From Nectonema munidae (lineage: Eukaryota > Nematomorpha > Nectonematoida > Nectonematidae), in the NCBI GenBank assembly GCA_030549495.1, contig JAUIRK010001017.1, positions 1 through 64,000 on the forward strand: DNA of 64,000 nucleotides, written 5' to 3'. The notes beneath the pieces are model-generated. The model was not told where the DNA came from. It did no database searches and was given only the letters and a program-made list of their open reading frames with translations. Below are positions 11,990-24,149 of the stretch, piece by piece (within the stretch, counting starts at the first letter, position 1; every line of letters starts with the position of its first letter). Position numbers and translations under genes: made by a program.

Positions 11990-13177
11990 TTAACAGAAAA
12001 ATACACAAACCATAAAATAGTCATTACTACAATCTTTATTTTTAAAATAACTTTTCACAAATACTAACTCGTTTAAAGTTTCATATGAAAGTCGTGCTCT
12101 TTTTATTCTGAGAAATGTTGAAGTTAGCGAAAAAACTCTTTCTGATTCTGTACTTGTTGGCTTTATTGTTAATAATGCTTCATAAATTTCATCAAGTTTT
12201 ATAGTATGTTTTCCGTTAATTTCATACATTTTAAAATCATCTTAAATTTTGCTTGAAACTTTTTCTTTTGAGCCAAGAGTTTTTAGTTTTTGGACTTCAA
12301 TGTGAAACTTGTTTAAGAGATCTTCACTAAAATCTTCAGTTGTTGACGTCTTCAAACTTTTTGATGTTATAGGAACTTCAGATTTTTTTTAAAATCTGCG
12401 TGAGGATAAAGCCTCATATACAATTGCTCTCCAAAAGTTTTGAATTTCTTGGTGGTAAATTTGCACTTTAGGTTATTCATAAGTGTTTTTACTACTTATG
12501 TACATTGTACAGGTTATGAAAAATTCCAAACAATTTTTTGCTAAAATTATCTTCATTTTGCCTTAATTGCTTTTCAATGAAATTATAAGAAGCTTTAGCT
12601 TCAAACAAAGTTGCATCTTGAGAAGACAGTTTTTTTATTGTAATTTCGATTGATTTAAAAACTTTAACTAAAAATTCAATTTCATTCCGTTCTTTATCTA
12701 AAACCAAATCTCTGTATTTTATCATTTTTAAAGCTTTTATATTTTTTAATTGTAAAAAAACGTTCTAACATTTGGAGCAAACTATTCCATCTGGTCTTAA
12801 CATCAATATTTTTCCATTATTCTCTTCCATAACAAATTTTTGAAAACTATCATTCATTTCAGGAGATTTCCTAAAAAGCCTACATATATTCCTAACTTTT
12901 TCAAGCAAAGAATAATAGTTTTCTCGTAATTTTTTGAGTAAAATATTCATATTCTTCAAAATCATAACAATTTTCATTTTCAGTAATAAGTATATTCTAT
13001 TAATAATATATTTTTACAATCAAATAGAACCGGGATTACAAAACCGCGCGTTTCAACACTAGTGTGCTCTATGTATGTATATATATTTTTATATTTGCGT
13101 CCCAAAGAAGTATCGCCTCCTGGCTTATCTATTATGGTCCTCTGGATGTGCCTGGATCTATATATAGTTTCAAACAA
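11990..13177 (-). pseudogene. hAT transposase relic
   Basis: Reading the minus strand from high to low coordinates: the segment around 12765-12800 gives DVKTRWNSLLQMLERFF in one frame, which is the conserved RW block of hAT transposases. 12725-12492 gives a helical segment (DLVLDKERNEIEFLVKVFKS) and 12229-11990 gives KPTSTESERVFSLTSTFLRI plus ARLSYETLNELVF, the hAT dimerisation domain with the catalytic Glu. Frameshifts and stops separate the parts. The N-terminal zinc finger and terminal repeats were not recognised. Its sequence differs from the other hATs here. Confidence 0.7.
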
Positions 13178-15383
13178 AATGTGATGTTTAATTCGAAATT
13201 ATGAATTTATTTTTAAGAACTTCTTTTTTAGTATAATCTGTAGTTTTAATTAACAAAGAATTTCTTCAATTGTATAAATAAAAAGTCATTTTTTTTGTAA
13301 AAACTGAAAAATTCTAATTTTTACGTCAAATAAAAATGATTTGCTTATAAAATCTCTTAGCATGGCTATGTTTCTTTTGCTGATTGCTGGCTAAAATGTG
13401 GTCATTTGTAAAGGCAAATCTTTCAATTGTATGCGATTTCACGTGTGTTACGGAAGTTTTACAATTATTTTTTCCTAATTAACCAACGGCTTATTATTTA
13501 TATCTACCGTAGCAAATATCTAATTAACAAAAGCAATGTTTGCCAGCTTGTTAAACTTGCTTTTTAAACTGACACAAAAATAGGCTTTGCGTCCACCTCC
13601 ATATCCAAAATGGAACACAAAATTCATTTGATTACGCTGCTCACACCATTTTATTCACTTCCTCTCATGTCGAGTCTCTGTACTTTCAAGGGGGTGATTG
13701 TCCTGGCCTATATACTACACACTGCATCAACACTTTTTCTCGTCATTAATTAACGGCAAGATGCATTTTTGATCCTTTTTTTTTGAATGAAATCATCAAC
13801 GAAGTTCCAAGGTTTTCCTCTGCTTTAAGCATGTCGAGTCCTCTCTTCAACTACATTTTTCCTATTCCGTGGAATACGAGAACATAAATTTTACTGTATA
13901 ATAATATATAACATCTCATCCTGACGAAACAAAGAAGGAATTCATCAAACTGCTATTTTACCATACAACTCTTCTCATTTGTTCATTATGCGATGTCTTT
14001 TTTAGTTCATCTAATTAAGTATATTTTGTATTGTGTATAATACCAAATACAATAGTATATCAGTTCGGTGGTTGATTTAAGCACAAGCACATATGCGCCG
14101 CCTGCCTTTCCTTCACTCTGGCTGATCATATCATATTTTAGTGACTAACTAACTGTACCACTTCTAATAAATGCACGTTTGAAAATGACGAATCTCTTTC
14201 CGTGATATAGTGTGGTGACGGTACAGAGTCTCGTGTATACAACACATGACCTTTGACAAAGATAGATGCGATGGACGCATCCTTATGATATTATTATAGT
14301 AGTCTTGTGCTATTGTAATTTATAAGCCACAACACAACAAATGAAGTCACCGATGTGTGATGTAATGATTCAGAAGAGGAGAAGACTCATATAGCAAACA
14401 AGGCGACGACATATCTCCACGTAAATCGGCATTCTGGTGATGAGGTTCATGCCATGATTGATGACTATGATGAAAGTTGTGGATGCTGATTAACCGTTGT
14501 GTGTGATATATCTCGGTGTGTGTGTGTGTGTGTGCTTCCACTTATGTTATTATCAAACTAGTTTTGACAACTTTGTTCTTCTTCTTATTATTTCCTTGCT
14601 TACATTTCTTCCTACGAAGAGGCTACGAGTAAGCGCTATCTATCTTCAACACTACTTTTATTATTTTTTTCTTTTTTTTCTTGGAAGTTTGCGTGCGAAG
14701 TTTGTATAAAGCAGTTATACAGTATAAAATGCCTTTTTTTAACTGAGTCAGTTAAAATGCGAAGTTGAAGTCAGGAGTCGGTATCTAGTAAAATTTAGTA
14801 GTCTGAGTCGGAGCAAGATTTATTTTTAAATATTAAAAATAATTTTTTTGAAATAATGAAAAATAACATTTTAATTTTTGTAAGCATATAGAACGACTCT
14901 TCTTCAGTCCAAGTTGGAAGTAAATGTTGGCGCTTAATTCAGAATTTGTAAAGTCTTTGACAAGTTTTAAAATAAAGATAAAATAATATAGACAAACAAA
15001 ATTAAACATGGACGGACAGCGATGCTTCTAGCCTACGAGTATGGATCTAGTGTAAGGTAGGATAGGAACAGACTGGATTAAAAGATAACTACAGTGTGGT
15101 TCGGAGATTGTAATACTGGCTATATGAACGATACATCTGAGATATAGATTGTGTATATATTTTCAGAATAATCAAGGTATCTGAGGGATATGATTGATCA
15201 GTAGCAAAATTACAAATTATTTGTTATAAACTACTAAACTATTTAAAATGAAGTCTAAATAGCAACACGCTATTTTTAATTAAATAATAATCTAAATTTT
15301 TCTCCAAAAAGTAGCTATCTATATAATTCAGAAGATGAGAAAGTGTATAATGTGCACTACTGGGAAGCCAAAGGGAGGTGAAG
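13178..15383. other. Intergenic region, no recognised gene
   Basis: About 2.2 kb. A short (TG)n tract lies at about 14514-14535. The interval 13600-14500 is less AT-rich than its surroundings but no frame resembles a known protein. A minus-strand frame at 14347-14541 is His-rich because it runs through the (TG)n tract. Possible untranslated or regulatory sequence of an unseen gene; nothing firmer can be said. Confidence 0.35.
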
Positions 15384-16058
15384 TTTATTCGCGGCGGTTG
15401 GGTCCCAAGACTAACCGCGAATAATGAAAATCCGCAAATACCTGTAACCTTTCTGAAAGTAACTTATAGCCTATTATTTCGATTGCATGTAGAAATTCCA
15501 TACGTTTTAGACTATTAATTTGAACACTTTAGCATCTTTTAACCCATTTACAACTTTATTTAGATATTATATACTCAAACTTCTCTATACGAAAATGTTA
15601 GATTCTTCTTTTTTATAACATAAGTTTGAAAAAATTACTTACAGAGTTGCCAATAATTGTACAGAAATGGAATATATAAGGAAAATGTTCTTAACAGTAA
15701 ATTTAAAAACATTTGCAGGTAAGATAATAAAATGAAGTAATTACACAAGTTTTATTTATGCAAATAAAGTTTACTAAATAAAAATAACAAAGATAACCAA
15801 AACTTTAAAATGAGGTTTTATGAAAATAGAGATTGTACAAAATGGAGGATTTGTTATATCCTTTCTAATCCTCTACATCTTCCTTTTCATCATCTTCAAG
15901 AGTTGAATCATTCGTTTTTTTACATGCTTTAAAAACATAGTGATAGGAAGTTGCGATTGATGTTTTGTTAGGTTGTATTGGCGAATTGGTAAATATTCCG
16001 CAAGTAGTTACATCTCTGCAAAAAACGGCGAACGACTGAAATCGCGAATCTGTACTGT
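15384..16058 (-). mobile_element. Probable Tigger/pogo-like element relic
   Basis: The left side has TTATTCGCGG, GGTTGGGTCCCAAG, AACCGCGAATAATG, and the right side has AACGGCGAAC and ATCGCGAATCTGTACTGT. Paired CGCGAAT motifs ending in TACTGTA-like sequence are typical of Tigger-type terminal repeats. Inside, the minus strand reads TSIATSYHYVFKACKK followed by an acidic tail, which could be the C-terminus of the transposase. Boundaries and coding are degenerate, so the assignment is tentative. Confidence 0.4.
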
Positions 16059-16585
16059 GAGTATACTTACAAAAATTCCAATCTTTTCTTTATACTTGTC
16101 TAAAATACTCAAAATGCACTCCAATTCCTCAGCCTTGATAATTTGCACTAATTTTTTTTAATTTTTTTTTAATTATGCCGCTCCGCTTTGATGAGCTTTA
16201 CCGCCAAAAACCCTTTTTACATGTCCTTAAAGTCTTTTAATACAAATTAATTTTAATTTAAAAAATCGTGTCTTTTTCACACAGGGAAACTAAGACCTCT
16301 ACACCACGCCAACTTTTTTCTACCAGTTGCGTAAGAATGGACTTCTTAATAGCGAATATACATTTTCGTAATCGCGAAATTCTCACCCGTAAATGACTAT
16401 AGAGTGTAAGTATTAATTTTCTTTTGTACAAGTATTTTTGTTTTGTTGAATGCGTGTGATACGGACAAATAATTCTCATAATTTTTCTGAAAGATTAACC
16501 TTTTGAATTGCATTCCCTTTATGAGTATCATTTATGATTTAGAATATTTTTTGTGTAATTGAATTTCCTGAAAAGTAAGGCAAAC
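16059..16585. other. Region upstream of dpy-30 (5' flank and 5' UTR)
   Basis: AT-rich DNA leading into the dpy-30 start codon. I see no TATA box or initiator that I would name with confidence, and no other coding segment. The minus-strand frame at 16258-16479 has no recognised similarity. The 5' end of the mRNA cannot be placed from the sequence alone. Confidence 0.4.
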
Positions 16586-17211
16586 ATGGATGAAAGAAGA
16601 GATGTGGAAACAGTAGAAAATGCCGTTTTGCCAGAGGCTGGACTTGAGAAAGACGCGCCCACGGTTCAGGTTGATGCTGAAATGGAGATTGATGATTCCT
16701 CGCATAAAGAGACTGATGAGAAAATGACGCCTCCCCCTTCAACAACCCAGCAAGAAGAAAGTGCAGAAGTTTCTGTTTCCAATTTCGAATCAAATCCAGC
16801 GGGTGAAGAAGTTGGAGCCGAGAAAAACATGAATATCGCTTCTTCCAAAGATGTCAATCAACCAGAGGACTGCATCCCACAGATAGAGGAAACCGCTGCT
16901 CCACCGCCAATTCAAGATGTCGCTAAGAGTTCCGCCATTCCAGAAGACTTACAGCCGAGTGTTGAGAGTGGACACTTGGCCAGTAGTAATGGCACGGAGA
17001 CTGTGACCGCTCCAAGCGCGGAAGCGCTACCTGCCCCTACCCCTGCTGCAAGTCAGAGTAATGGTGGACAGACCACGCAATTGAGCGGAGACAATGTTGC
17101 CAGCGCCCCCCTCAATCAAAGCTCAACCGCTAACATGCCGACACGCGTCTATCTCGACCTCACCGTTGTTCCCGCTCTCCTCCAAGGACTCACTGTATTG
17201 GCGAAGGAAAG
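16586..17211 (+). CDS. dpy-30: dpy-30 homologue, exon 1 (long N-terminus and start of Dpy-30 motif)
   Basis: DPY-30 proteins are small dimeric subunits of COMPASS/MLL histone H3 lysine-4 methyltransferase complexes in the nucleus, binding Ash2-type partners through an X-type helical bundle. Exon 1 starts at the first ATG (CAAACATGG context) and ends in codon 209 at AAG before GTACGC. Residues 1-186 are acidic and rich in Glu, Ser, Thr, Pro and Ala, with no fold I recognise and probably disordered. Residues 187-208 (RVYLDLTVVPALLQGLTVLA) are the first helix of the Dpy-30 motif. Joined to 25887-26046 the protein is 261 residues, compared with about 100-130 for typical DPY-30. The long extension is unusual. 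The motif also occurs in other dimerising proteins, but the ending soon after it favours a true DPY-30. Confidence 0.88.
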
Positions 17212-18408
17212 GTACGCTTTCCTTCGTGACTTCAAAAATATACAACTTGTTAATACCGCAAACGCCCAGCTCATAGGCGTACTTTTTAACCTATCAGATC
17301 TTTATTTTTCAATCCTAGAAAAAAGCCATGCTCTGTAAATGGTCAAAATATTTCTCTTTACTCTTTTTATATTATATATGCGTGTGAATTAATGGCAAAC
17401 GAAAAATGCGCTAAAATGATTTCTCGCTTGATCAAATTATCATGGTTAATGGAATCTTTCGCTAATTAAATCAAAATGTTTTTATTGCACTGCAACGAAA
17501 CTAACCTTGGAATCGAGGATCGTCGTGATGCATACGGAGCGATGGGAGGGGGTCGGCGTCTTATTGTTCTTTTTTCACTTCTCAAAAGATTATAGAAACT
17601 ATGTCATCTTATGTAGATATTACATTAACATTTTAAGCTTCGCCCGACCTTGAGATTCTAATACATTTATAGTTTGGTCTGATTTGTCATCATCGCCGCT
17701 TTGTTGTACTTCGGATAGATTTGTTATTGTGATGAGATGCTTGATCAAATCGCAGATCCAGAAAAATCGATTAATTTTAGGAATCGAAATCTGCGCAGCT
17801 TTTGTGAGATAAATCTTTTTTTTTTATATATTTCTATTGTCTGGATGCTCAAGAAGTGATCAAAAATTGATTAGATCTTTAATTTTTAAGAATAATAGCA
17901 AATAATTAAATCAGAACAAAAATTTTATTTAGCACGAATAGTAAGATTACATTTTATATTGATTGAAACCCGACATATCGTGATAAATATGACCATATGC
18001 TTTTTTGACTTTCTAAATGCTGATTACTTTCTCTTCTCTTCCTCTATGAGAGACAGAGAACTAAGTAAATATTTTTGACCTAACACTTTAGTGCCATCAT
18101 CAACTGCTTATCAAGGTTAAAATATTTTGATTATTTTTGTAGATCTTGATTAAATATACATTTTCTTTTTTTAGACACTTTGATTATATATCACTTGCTC
18201 TAAAATAAATTTATATTTATAAAATTAAAAATAAAAAAAAAAGTAAAAAATTCTCTACTTTTGCAACACATTTCATTATTTTGGTACACTTTGAGTTTTG
18301 ATAAAAGGTCTAGTCAGCCTAGGTATGGTATGAATGATAAGCCCCAATGATGTCCAAATATGTCAGAATATATTTTACTCAGATGTGGATAAATAAATAT
18401 ATTATAGT

Positions 18409-18560
18409 TTGTACAAGATGTGCACATCAATCATCACCAATCGCCTTCAATCGGTCTTCGTTTCGAATCGGGCGTCCAACTTGTTGTTAGTTCGATACAA
18501 GCGGCACAAATGTCCCTTCTCTATGAAAAAATTCTGTAGTATTTTACCCAAAGTTTTAAT
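18409..18560 (+). repeat. Diverged tRNA-derived SINE
   Basis: The 5' half contains a B-box-like GTTTCGAATC. The 3' half reads AGTTCGATACAAGCGGCACA followed by CCTTCTCTATGAAAAA, the same body as the SINE copies at 43031-43176 and 55145-55293. It is an old, diverged copy inside the dpy-30 intron. Confidence 0.6.
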
Positions 18561-18959
18561 AATGATGTTGTCTCACGAAGGCGTTCCTTTAAAAATTATG
18601 CTTTAGGGAGGATCCGATAACTCTGGGAAAAATGTTAATTAAAAATTTGGAGATAAACTCTGATTTCTTAATAATCAGTTTTTTAGCTTGGACTCATAAT
18701 TTCTCCGGCCCAGATAGGGGTAAGACCCCCTGTTTATGTTAAAAAAAGCCCCCGCTAACAAGATTGCGTAGCAGTGATTTTGAAGGAATAAGAGTCTTGG
18801 AGTCGGAATCTGAGGTGAATTTTTTTATGTTTTCTTTCTTCTTTTCGAAGTGGGGGTAAGAAGTGGGGGCGCACATCCTCGAAATTATTGAGCGGGGGGG
18901 GGCAATTTTTTTTGTTGCAATTTTCAAAATTAGTGGTCTGGAAATACCACGGGAGACTA

Positions 18960-19667
18960 AATATTCAATCGGTCCTGAGACATTTCGCTCCATTATTTTC
19001 ATAAGACAGTTCGTTCCATGGACAATTCGCCTCGTTATTTTCATAAGACTTTTTGTCTCATGGACAATTCGCCTCACTATTTTCATAAAATAATTCGCCC
19101 CATTATTTTCATAAGACAATTCTCTCCATTAAAAATTTGCTCTATTTTTATAATACAATTCTTGCCATAGACAATTTACTCTATTTATGCAGATCAATTA
19201 GCACTATTGTTTTATAAAACCGTTTTTTCAATTTTTTTAGATTCTTTTTACGCTTTTTTCATAAAACGGTTTGGCATATAAAGGTTTTGCCTAATATCAC
19301 AACTCATCTCAATAAAAATAGCTATATTTTAATTTAGTTTTTTTGAAAAATTGTTTTTTGAAAGGCAGTTCTTTTAAAAATGAAACAAATATTTAAAAAT
19401 TTTAAACAAAATAAAAATTAATATCTTGTAATTGTAATATCATCGTAATTATCGTTTTCTTCAATTTCATCATCAATAATTTAAAATTATTTAAAAGTGA
19501 TCAAAAAAATAAGAGATAAAATGATTAATTTGAAATAATTTAATAGAGATAAAAATAAACAAGAATATAAAATTTTTTAATAATTTTACACATATAATAA
19601 ACAAAGATGGATGAAACAAATAGCCTATGAGACAATTTGTCCATGGGGCGAAATGTCTGTCGACCAT
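18960..19667. repeat. Decayed minisatellite with an inverted end copy
   Basis: From about 18985 to 19215 a unit of roughly 40-47 bp is repeated about five times with increasing decay; its core is TTATTTTCATAAGACAATTC followed by CCATGGACAATTCGCC. The start (GAGACATTTCGCTCC) reappears in inverted orientation at 19634-19660 (GGACAATTTGTCCATGGGGC, then GAAATGTCTG). The whole 700-bp block may therefore be one mobile element with terminal inverted repeats and an internal minisatellite. No coding region. Confidence 0.5.
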
Positions 19668-20324
19668 TCAAGCAATCCTTTAAAATAGAGTGTATTCAGC
19701 CCATACCTAAAGTCCTAAATTTATAAGACTACTTTATATTTTTTTACAAATTTGGTGAATTTAAATACTATACTTCCAGCGAAGATATTTTAATTAAATT
19801 TGCAGAATATACACTAGTTTAAAAAAATACAAAATTGTTGGGGGGGGGGGGGTGGAATAGGTTTTCATTTGAAAATGAAGTAGTCTATCAAGCACATTAC
19901 AGGAATTGATGAAAGGATATTTGATTCATAGAGAAAACAACTGAAAACAAATAACTGAAGGTTGGATAGTTTTATATGAGTGAATGTAGTCGGAAGGCAA
20001 AGAGTCTACTAGACACCCTGCGATGTTTATATGAAAAAATGTGATTGATTCAGGGGTAAGTGTATAAAATGAAGTTATAATTGTGCAAACAAAAATAAAA
20101 CAATAAATTACGATAGCATTATTTCATTTTTTCAGCATCATTCAAAAATAGTTTAAAGTTAAATTGATGCAAGCTACAAAAATCTACAAAAAGTAAAATA
20201 ACTTTTAACATTTTGCAATAATTTGCCTTTTATAATAACTTTTAAGGAAAAAAAAGTTTATCAAAAAAGTTATAGAGCTTCAACAAAAACTAAAAAATTT
20301 TACAGCATAACTTAAGTTTTATTG

Positions 20325-20431
20325 CAGGTTGGTTGAAATGATCAACTAAGCATGGAAGCCTCTGGATTCGATTCCTCATCGATACGAATTTGTTCATAGT
20401 TTGACATAAGCGGTACATCAGTGCATACACC
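20325..20431 (+). repeat. SINE, 5' part, interrupted by a hAT insertion
   Basis: GGTTGGTTGAAATGATCAAC, then GGATTCGATTCCTCATCGAT and TAAGCGGTACA follow the order of the SINE family seen elsewhere in the window (tRNA-like head with B box, then the CGATACAAGCGGTGCA body). The copy is cut at CATACACC, where the hAT at 20432 inserted; the short 3' remainder resumes at 24142. Confidence 0.65.
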
Positions 20432-23400
20432 CAGGGCCGGTGCCAAGTGTTGCGGGGCCCGATTAGAAACTTGATGGTGGGGCCCCCTCCTCTATATAGC
20501 AAATTTTATAACGCATATATATGTCTTTCTTGTGAGATCGTAGACCTCAATTATGTTTTAATTAGCTTCAGCTTTGAAAAACCTCTTTCCCCTGAGGCGA
20601 CTGATATTGGCATTGTTAAATAAATCCTTAACACAATGAAAACATTAGGAAATGCTGTAAATCTATTATTTTCTATCAGGTGTTCAAACAACGCATAAGG
20701 CTTAATTGTAGAGGGAAGGAAAGTTTTCAGAGCTTCAAGTTCTTCAGCCAACAAATACCCATCAATGTCTTTACTTTTTTCAGTAACAACTTTTCCATCA
20801 GCGTCCTGTTTCATTTTGGTGAGTGTTAAAGCTGCTTCAAGGTTTAATGCATGCTTTCTCATTTCCGACTTCTGTATATTTTGAAAGTTATTTACAAATC
20901 CAAATAACTTGACGTGATTTTTGAGTTGTTGAAATCTGCTTTCCAATGACTGAATAGCTTGATCTAGCACTAATGTGAAGCACTGAATTCTGTATGCTTC
21001 TTTTGGATCGTCTATAGGTTGATCTTCTGCTTCATATAAAAACATTCTTTTCCTTCTTCGTAATTCTTTTTCTTGAAATTTTCTAAACTCAAATGGCAAC
21101 TCAACAACTTCAGCTAATTCATTTGCACTTACTAAAACACCATTAAAGCCTTCCTCCCTATAATTTTTCAGCCATGACAAGAGTTGTTCATATGATTCCA
21201 TTCCTTCATTAATGTCCTTTTTTTCACCTTGTAATTCCTTGCTCACCTAGTTACTTTAAAAAGTACATCATACCAAAATACCAAAGAAACTAGAAATTTG
21301 TAGTTTTTTAGCTGGTTGGCTAATGATTCGGCTTCTGCTTTTATCTTGGGCTGATCTGCTGTCTCTGCTACTTCAACAAGTGCATCATATACTTCTCCAA
21401 CCTGATAACGAATAGCTTTAACGCTATCAATACGACACTCCCACCTTGTATTGCTTAAAGGTTTCACTGTTAACATAGTTACATGTTTTTTCAAAATTGC
21501 CCATCTTCTAGTTGATGCTGAGAACAAAACATAGATGGCTTGCAAGATCCCAAAAAACGTAATAGCATCTGGACAACACTTAGCTACATCTCCGAGTAAA
21601 AGGTTAAAATTGTGGCATGCACATGGTACAAAAAATGCTCTTGAATTTTCCTTCAATAGTCGGGCTTGTACTCCAGACGTGTGACCTTTCATGTTGCTAC
21701 CGTTGTCATAGCCGTGGCCTCGAATGTCCTGCACTTCTAAATTCAATTCCTTTAATGCGTTTAATAGTGTTTTACATAAGTTTTCTCCTTTACTACTTTC
21801 CACTTCGATAAACTTTATGAAATGTTCATGCACACCAAAAGGAGCCAAGTTACCATCAGACACATACCTGATTGTTAGAGACATTTGTTCTTGATGACTT
21901 ATATCAGGTGTGCAGTCTAAAATAATGGCATAATGCTTAGCTGCTTTTATACGTGTCAGTATCTCATTCAAAGCTGCTGTAGCCATGATATATAGAAGTT
22001 CATTCTGGGTATCTTTTCCCAAATAATGATTATGAACTTCATGTGTTTTGATTTTTTGCAGATGTGTGTCTAGAACAGGGTCAAACTTTCCAATCAACTT
22101 CACAAGACCTAAAAGGTTTCCATTTTGGACAGTCTCATTGAAAACATTTTCTTCTGTTCCTCTAATCGCTAAATTTCTCTCAGCAAGAAACTGCACTATA
22201 GCTACTAATCTTTGGAATACCTTCTGCCAGTACTTTGCATGGTCATTGATGTTTTTTCTTGCTCTTTGTCAATTGTCTTTTCACTACATAGCCGTTGATT
22301 TAACTCCCAAAAACTCCACGTGGCCTCCATATGGTTCTTTGACTTTTCATGCTCACATAGCCTTGTGTGAATATTAGACCAGTCATTGAACCCACTTGTT
22401 GCTAATGCCATGGTTGTATTCCTTACAAAAAGTTTGCAATAAAAGCAATAAATTTTATCAGAGGAACTAGAGTATATAATCCAAGGTCTTTCAATACTCT
22501 CTCCATTCAGAAGTCGTCTCTTACAGTGAAACTTTGAAAAACACAAGCCCTTTTCATTTTTTGGAAAGCTGTTACCAGGAATATTAGGGGCATCTTTCAT
22601 TGTTAAATAATCCCTTTCATTGTTATTTATATTAGCAGGCCAATATGCTGGATCATCGTTCATGATAGTTACATTTTTGTTTATGGATTCTTGTTGAAGT
22701 TGTTTGTTTGCAGCCATGAATGAACTTTCTGGTTTGGGACTGTCTTCCAATGAACCGAGATCTTCAATTTCAGTCACAGATGGTGAGGCTGGGCCCACTT
22801 CTTCTAGTGTGTTATCTTTTTCATCATTGTATTGATTATCTGAAATTTGATCCATGGTTTTATCCTCATTCTGCAAATAATTGATGATTCTCTCATCTTC
22901 AAACCGAGCGCGCTTCAAAGATGGCGTGATAAGGAACTTTTTTAAGGCACCTCTATGCTTTTTATTTTCTGCTGCCTTTGCCTTGGCCAATGCTCGTTTC
23001 TTGTTACCACATAAATATTTACGCCCTTTATCTCGATTTCTGCTTGTGCTTGTCATGATGTAGTGCCTCTTTATTTAACTTTTGTATCTAGAAAACGGAA
23101 GATCTAAAAAAGTAACAAAACAGAAGAATTAGTAAAGAAATAAACCTATCACAAGAAATTAACATTTTTAAAAGAATATTTTTTGGTGATATAAATTTTA
23201 AAATATTTAAGTTGACAAGACGATGAAGACATTGTTTGTAATTGTGAACAGTTATAAGATTCTAAATTGTTCATTTATTTAAACAAGACAAAATTAAAAA
23301 TATTAAAAAAAACATATTCTGATGAAACTTAGACAAATTGTTATAAAATATTCAATGAAACAGTTCAGTAAAAAACTTATGACAATATATTTCAAAAAAA

Positions 23401-24149
23401 GCAGAATAAAATAACTTTAAATAGCTAACGCCATTTTGCTTTTAGCGGAAAAAAAAATTTAAAAATTACTGAATATAAAAACAAACATGATTACCTGTAG
23501 CTATTCGGTACATGACCTTGAGCAATCTCTGGGTGATCTATGCCACCACTAGTAATTAGGTACCTTATTTAGATCGAGTCTATGCAGATTTGGACATTTG
23601 TAGTTGGGTAATAAAACTAGAAGGGTCGAGGATGTACTTGGAGTTAAATCTTTTATTTAACTTATTCTTAATGTTGCAATAAAAATTTAAAGTGAGAAGA
23701 AATTACCTGTATGTCGATAGCACAAGATCGAGTTGTGTTCATTCATATAATCGTCGCATAGAGGCATTCATATGATCGTCACATGGAGGCGGGTGTGTTT
23801 GTTTACTCAGAATGTGTACTATTATGTTCGCTATTAGTTACCTTTCGCCAAATTTGCATTAGAATCAAAAAAGAATTAGGTTTAAAATTTGATATCTCAC
23901 TTCAAAACCAATTGATCCAGACGAAATTAGCAGGGTAAATAGGTCTCGTATAGAGCAACTAGTATGCAAATATCATTAGCAATAACACGCTCTTTGCTCA
24001 GATATTGCGTTGTAATATCTCATTTTGTAAATTTCGTATTTTGGATTAATTTCAACTGTTCCGATCATAGTAAATGCGGGGCCCTTCAGACGCGGGGCCC
24101 AATTTGGTCTAATCGGTCAAATCGGCTAAAAACCGGCCCTGCATACACC
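20424..24149 (-). mobile_element. Full-length hAT transposon with perfect 8-bp target duplication
   Basis: The element body is 20432-24141 (3710 bp). It is flanked on both sides by the identical octamer CATACACC and its ends are inverted repeats starting CAGGGCCGGT. The transposase runs on the minus strand (23056 to 20551), leaving about 1.1 kb of leader on the right. Just inside the ends are GGGGCCC-rich segments (20454-20461 and about 24080-24100). The intact duplication and long open frames show a young insertion, now immobilised by frameshifts. It lies inside a SINE in the dpy-30 intron. Confidence 0.93.
20551..23056 (-). pseudogene. hAT transposase (TTF/ZMYM1-like zinc finger type), two frameshifts
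   Basis: Three consecutive minus-strand frames form one protein of about 840 residues. Frame 1 (23056-22205) has a basic N-terminus and a TTF-type zinc finger (KIYCFYCKLF, later HEKSKNHME). Frame 2 (22196-21243) has the RNase-H-like core: first Asp in ILDCTPD, second in GYDNGSNM, the CACHNFNL zinc ligand block and the NTRWE block. Frame 3 (21246-20551) has the insertion domain and the dimerisation region with the catalytic Glu in SGERGFSKLKLIK. The first frameshift is in a run of six A at about 22252-22257, where seven would restore the frame (KYWQKVFQRLV follows in the new frame). The second is a single-base loss at about 21247. The C-terminus stops after KLKLIKT, shorter than family members, so it is also truncated. 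Confidence 0.88.

Larger units (their letters stand above)
17212..20324. other. dpy-30 intron, first part
   Basis: The intron opens with the donor GTACGC. This first part is mostly AT-rich, with a diverged SINE (18409-18560), a decayed minisatellite (18985-19215) and a G run at 19842-19853. Small open frames at 18739-19119 follow the minisatellite and are not genes. Confidence 0.6.

Noticed and set aside
21617-22377. Plus-strand frames inside the hAT at 20432-24141
   Set aside because: They lie opposite the transposase and have no independent similarity.
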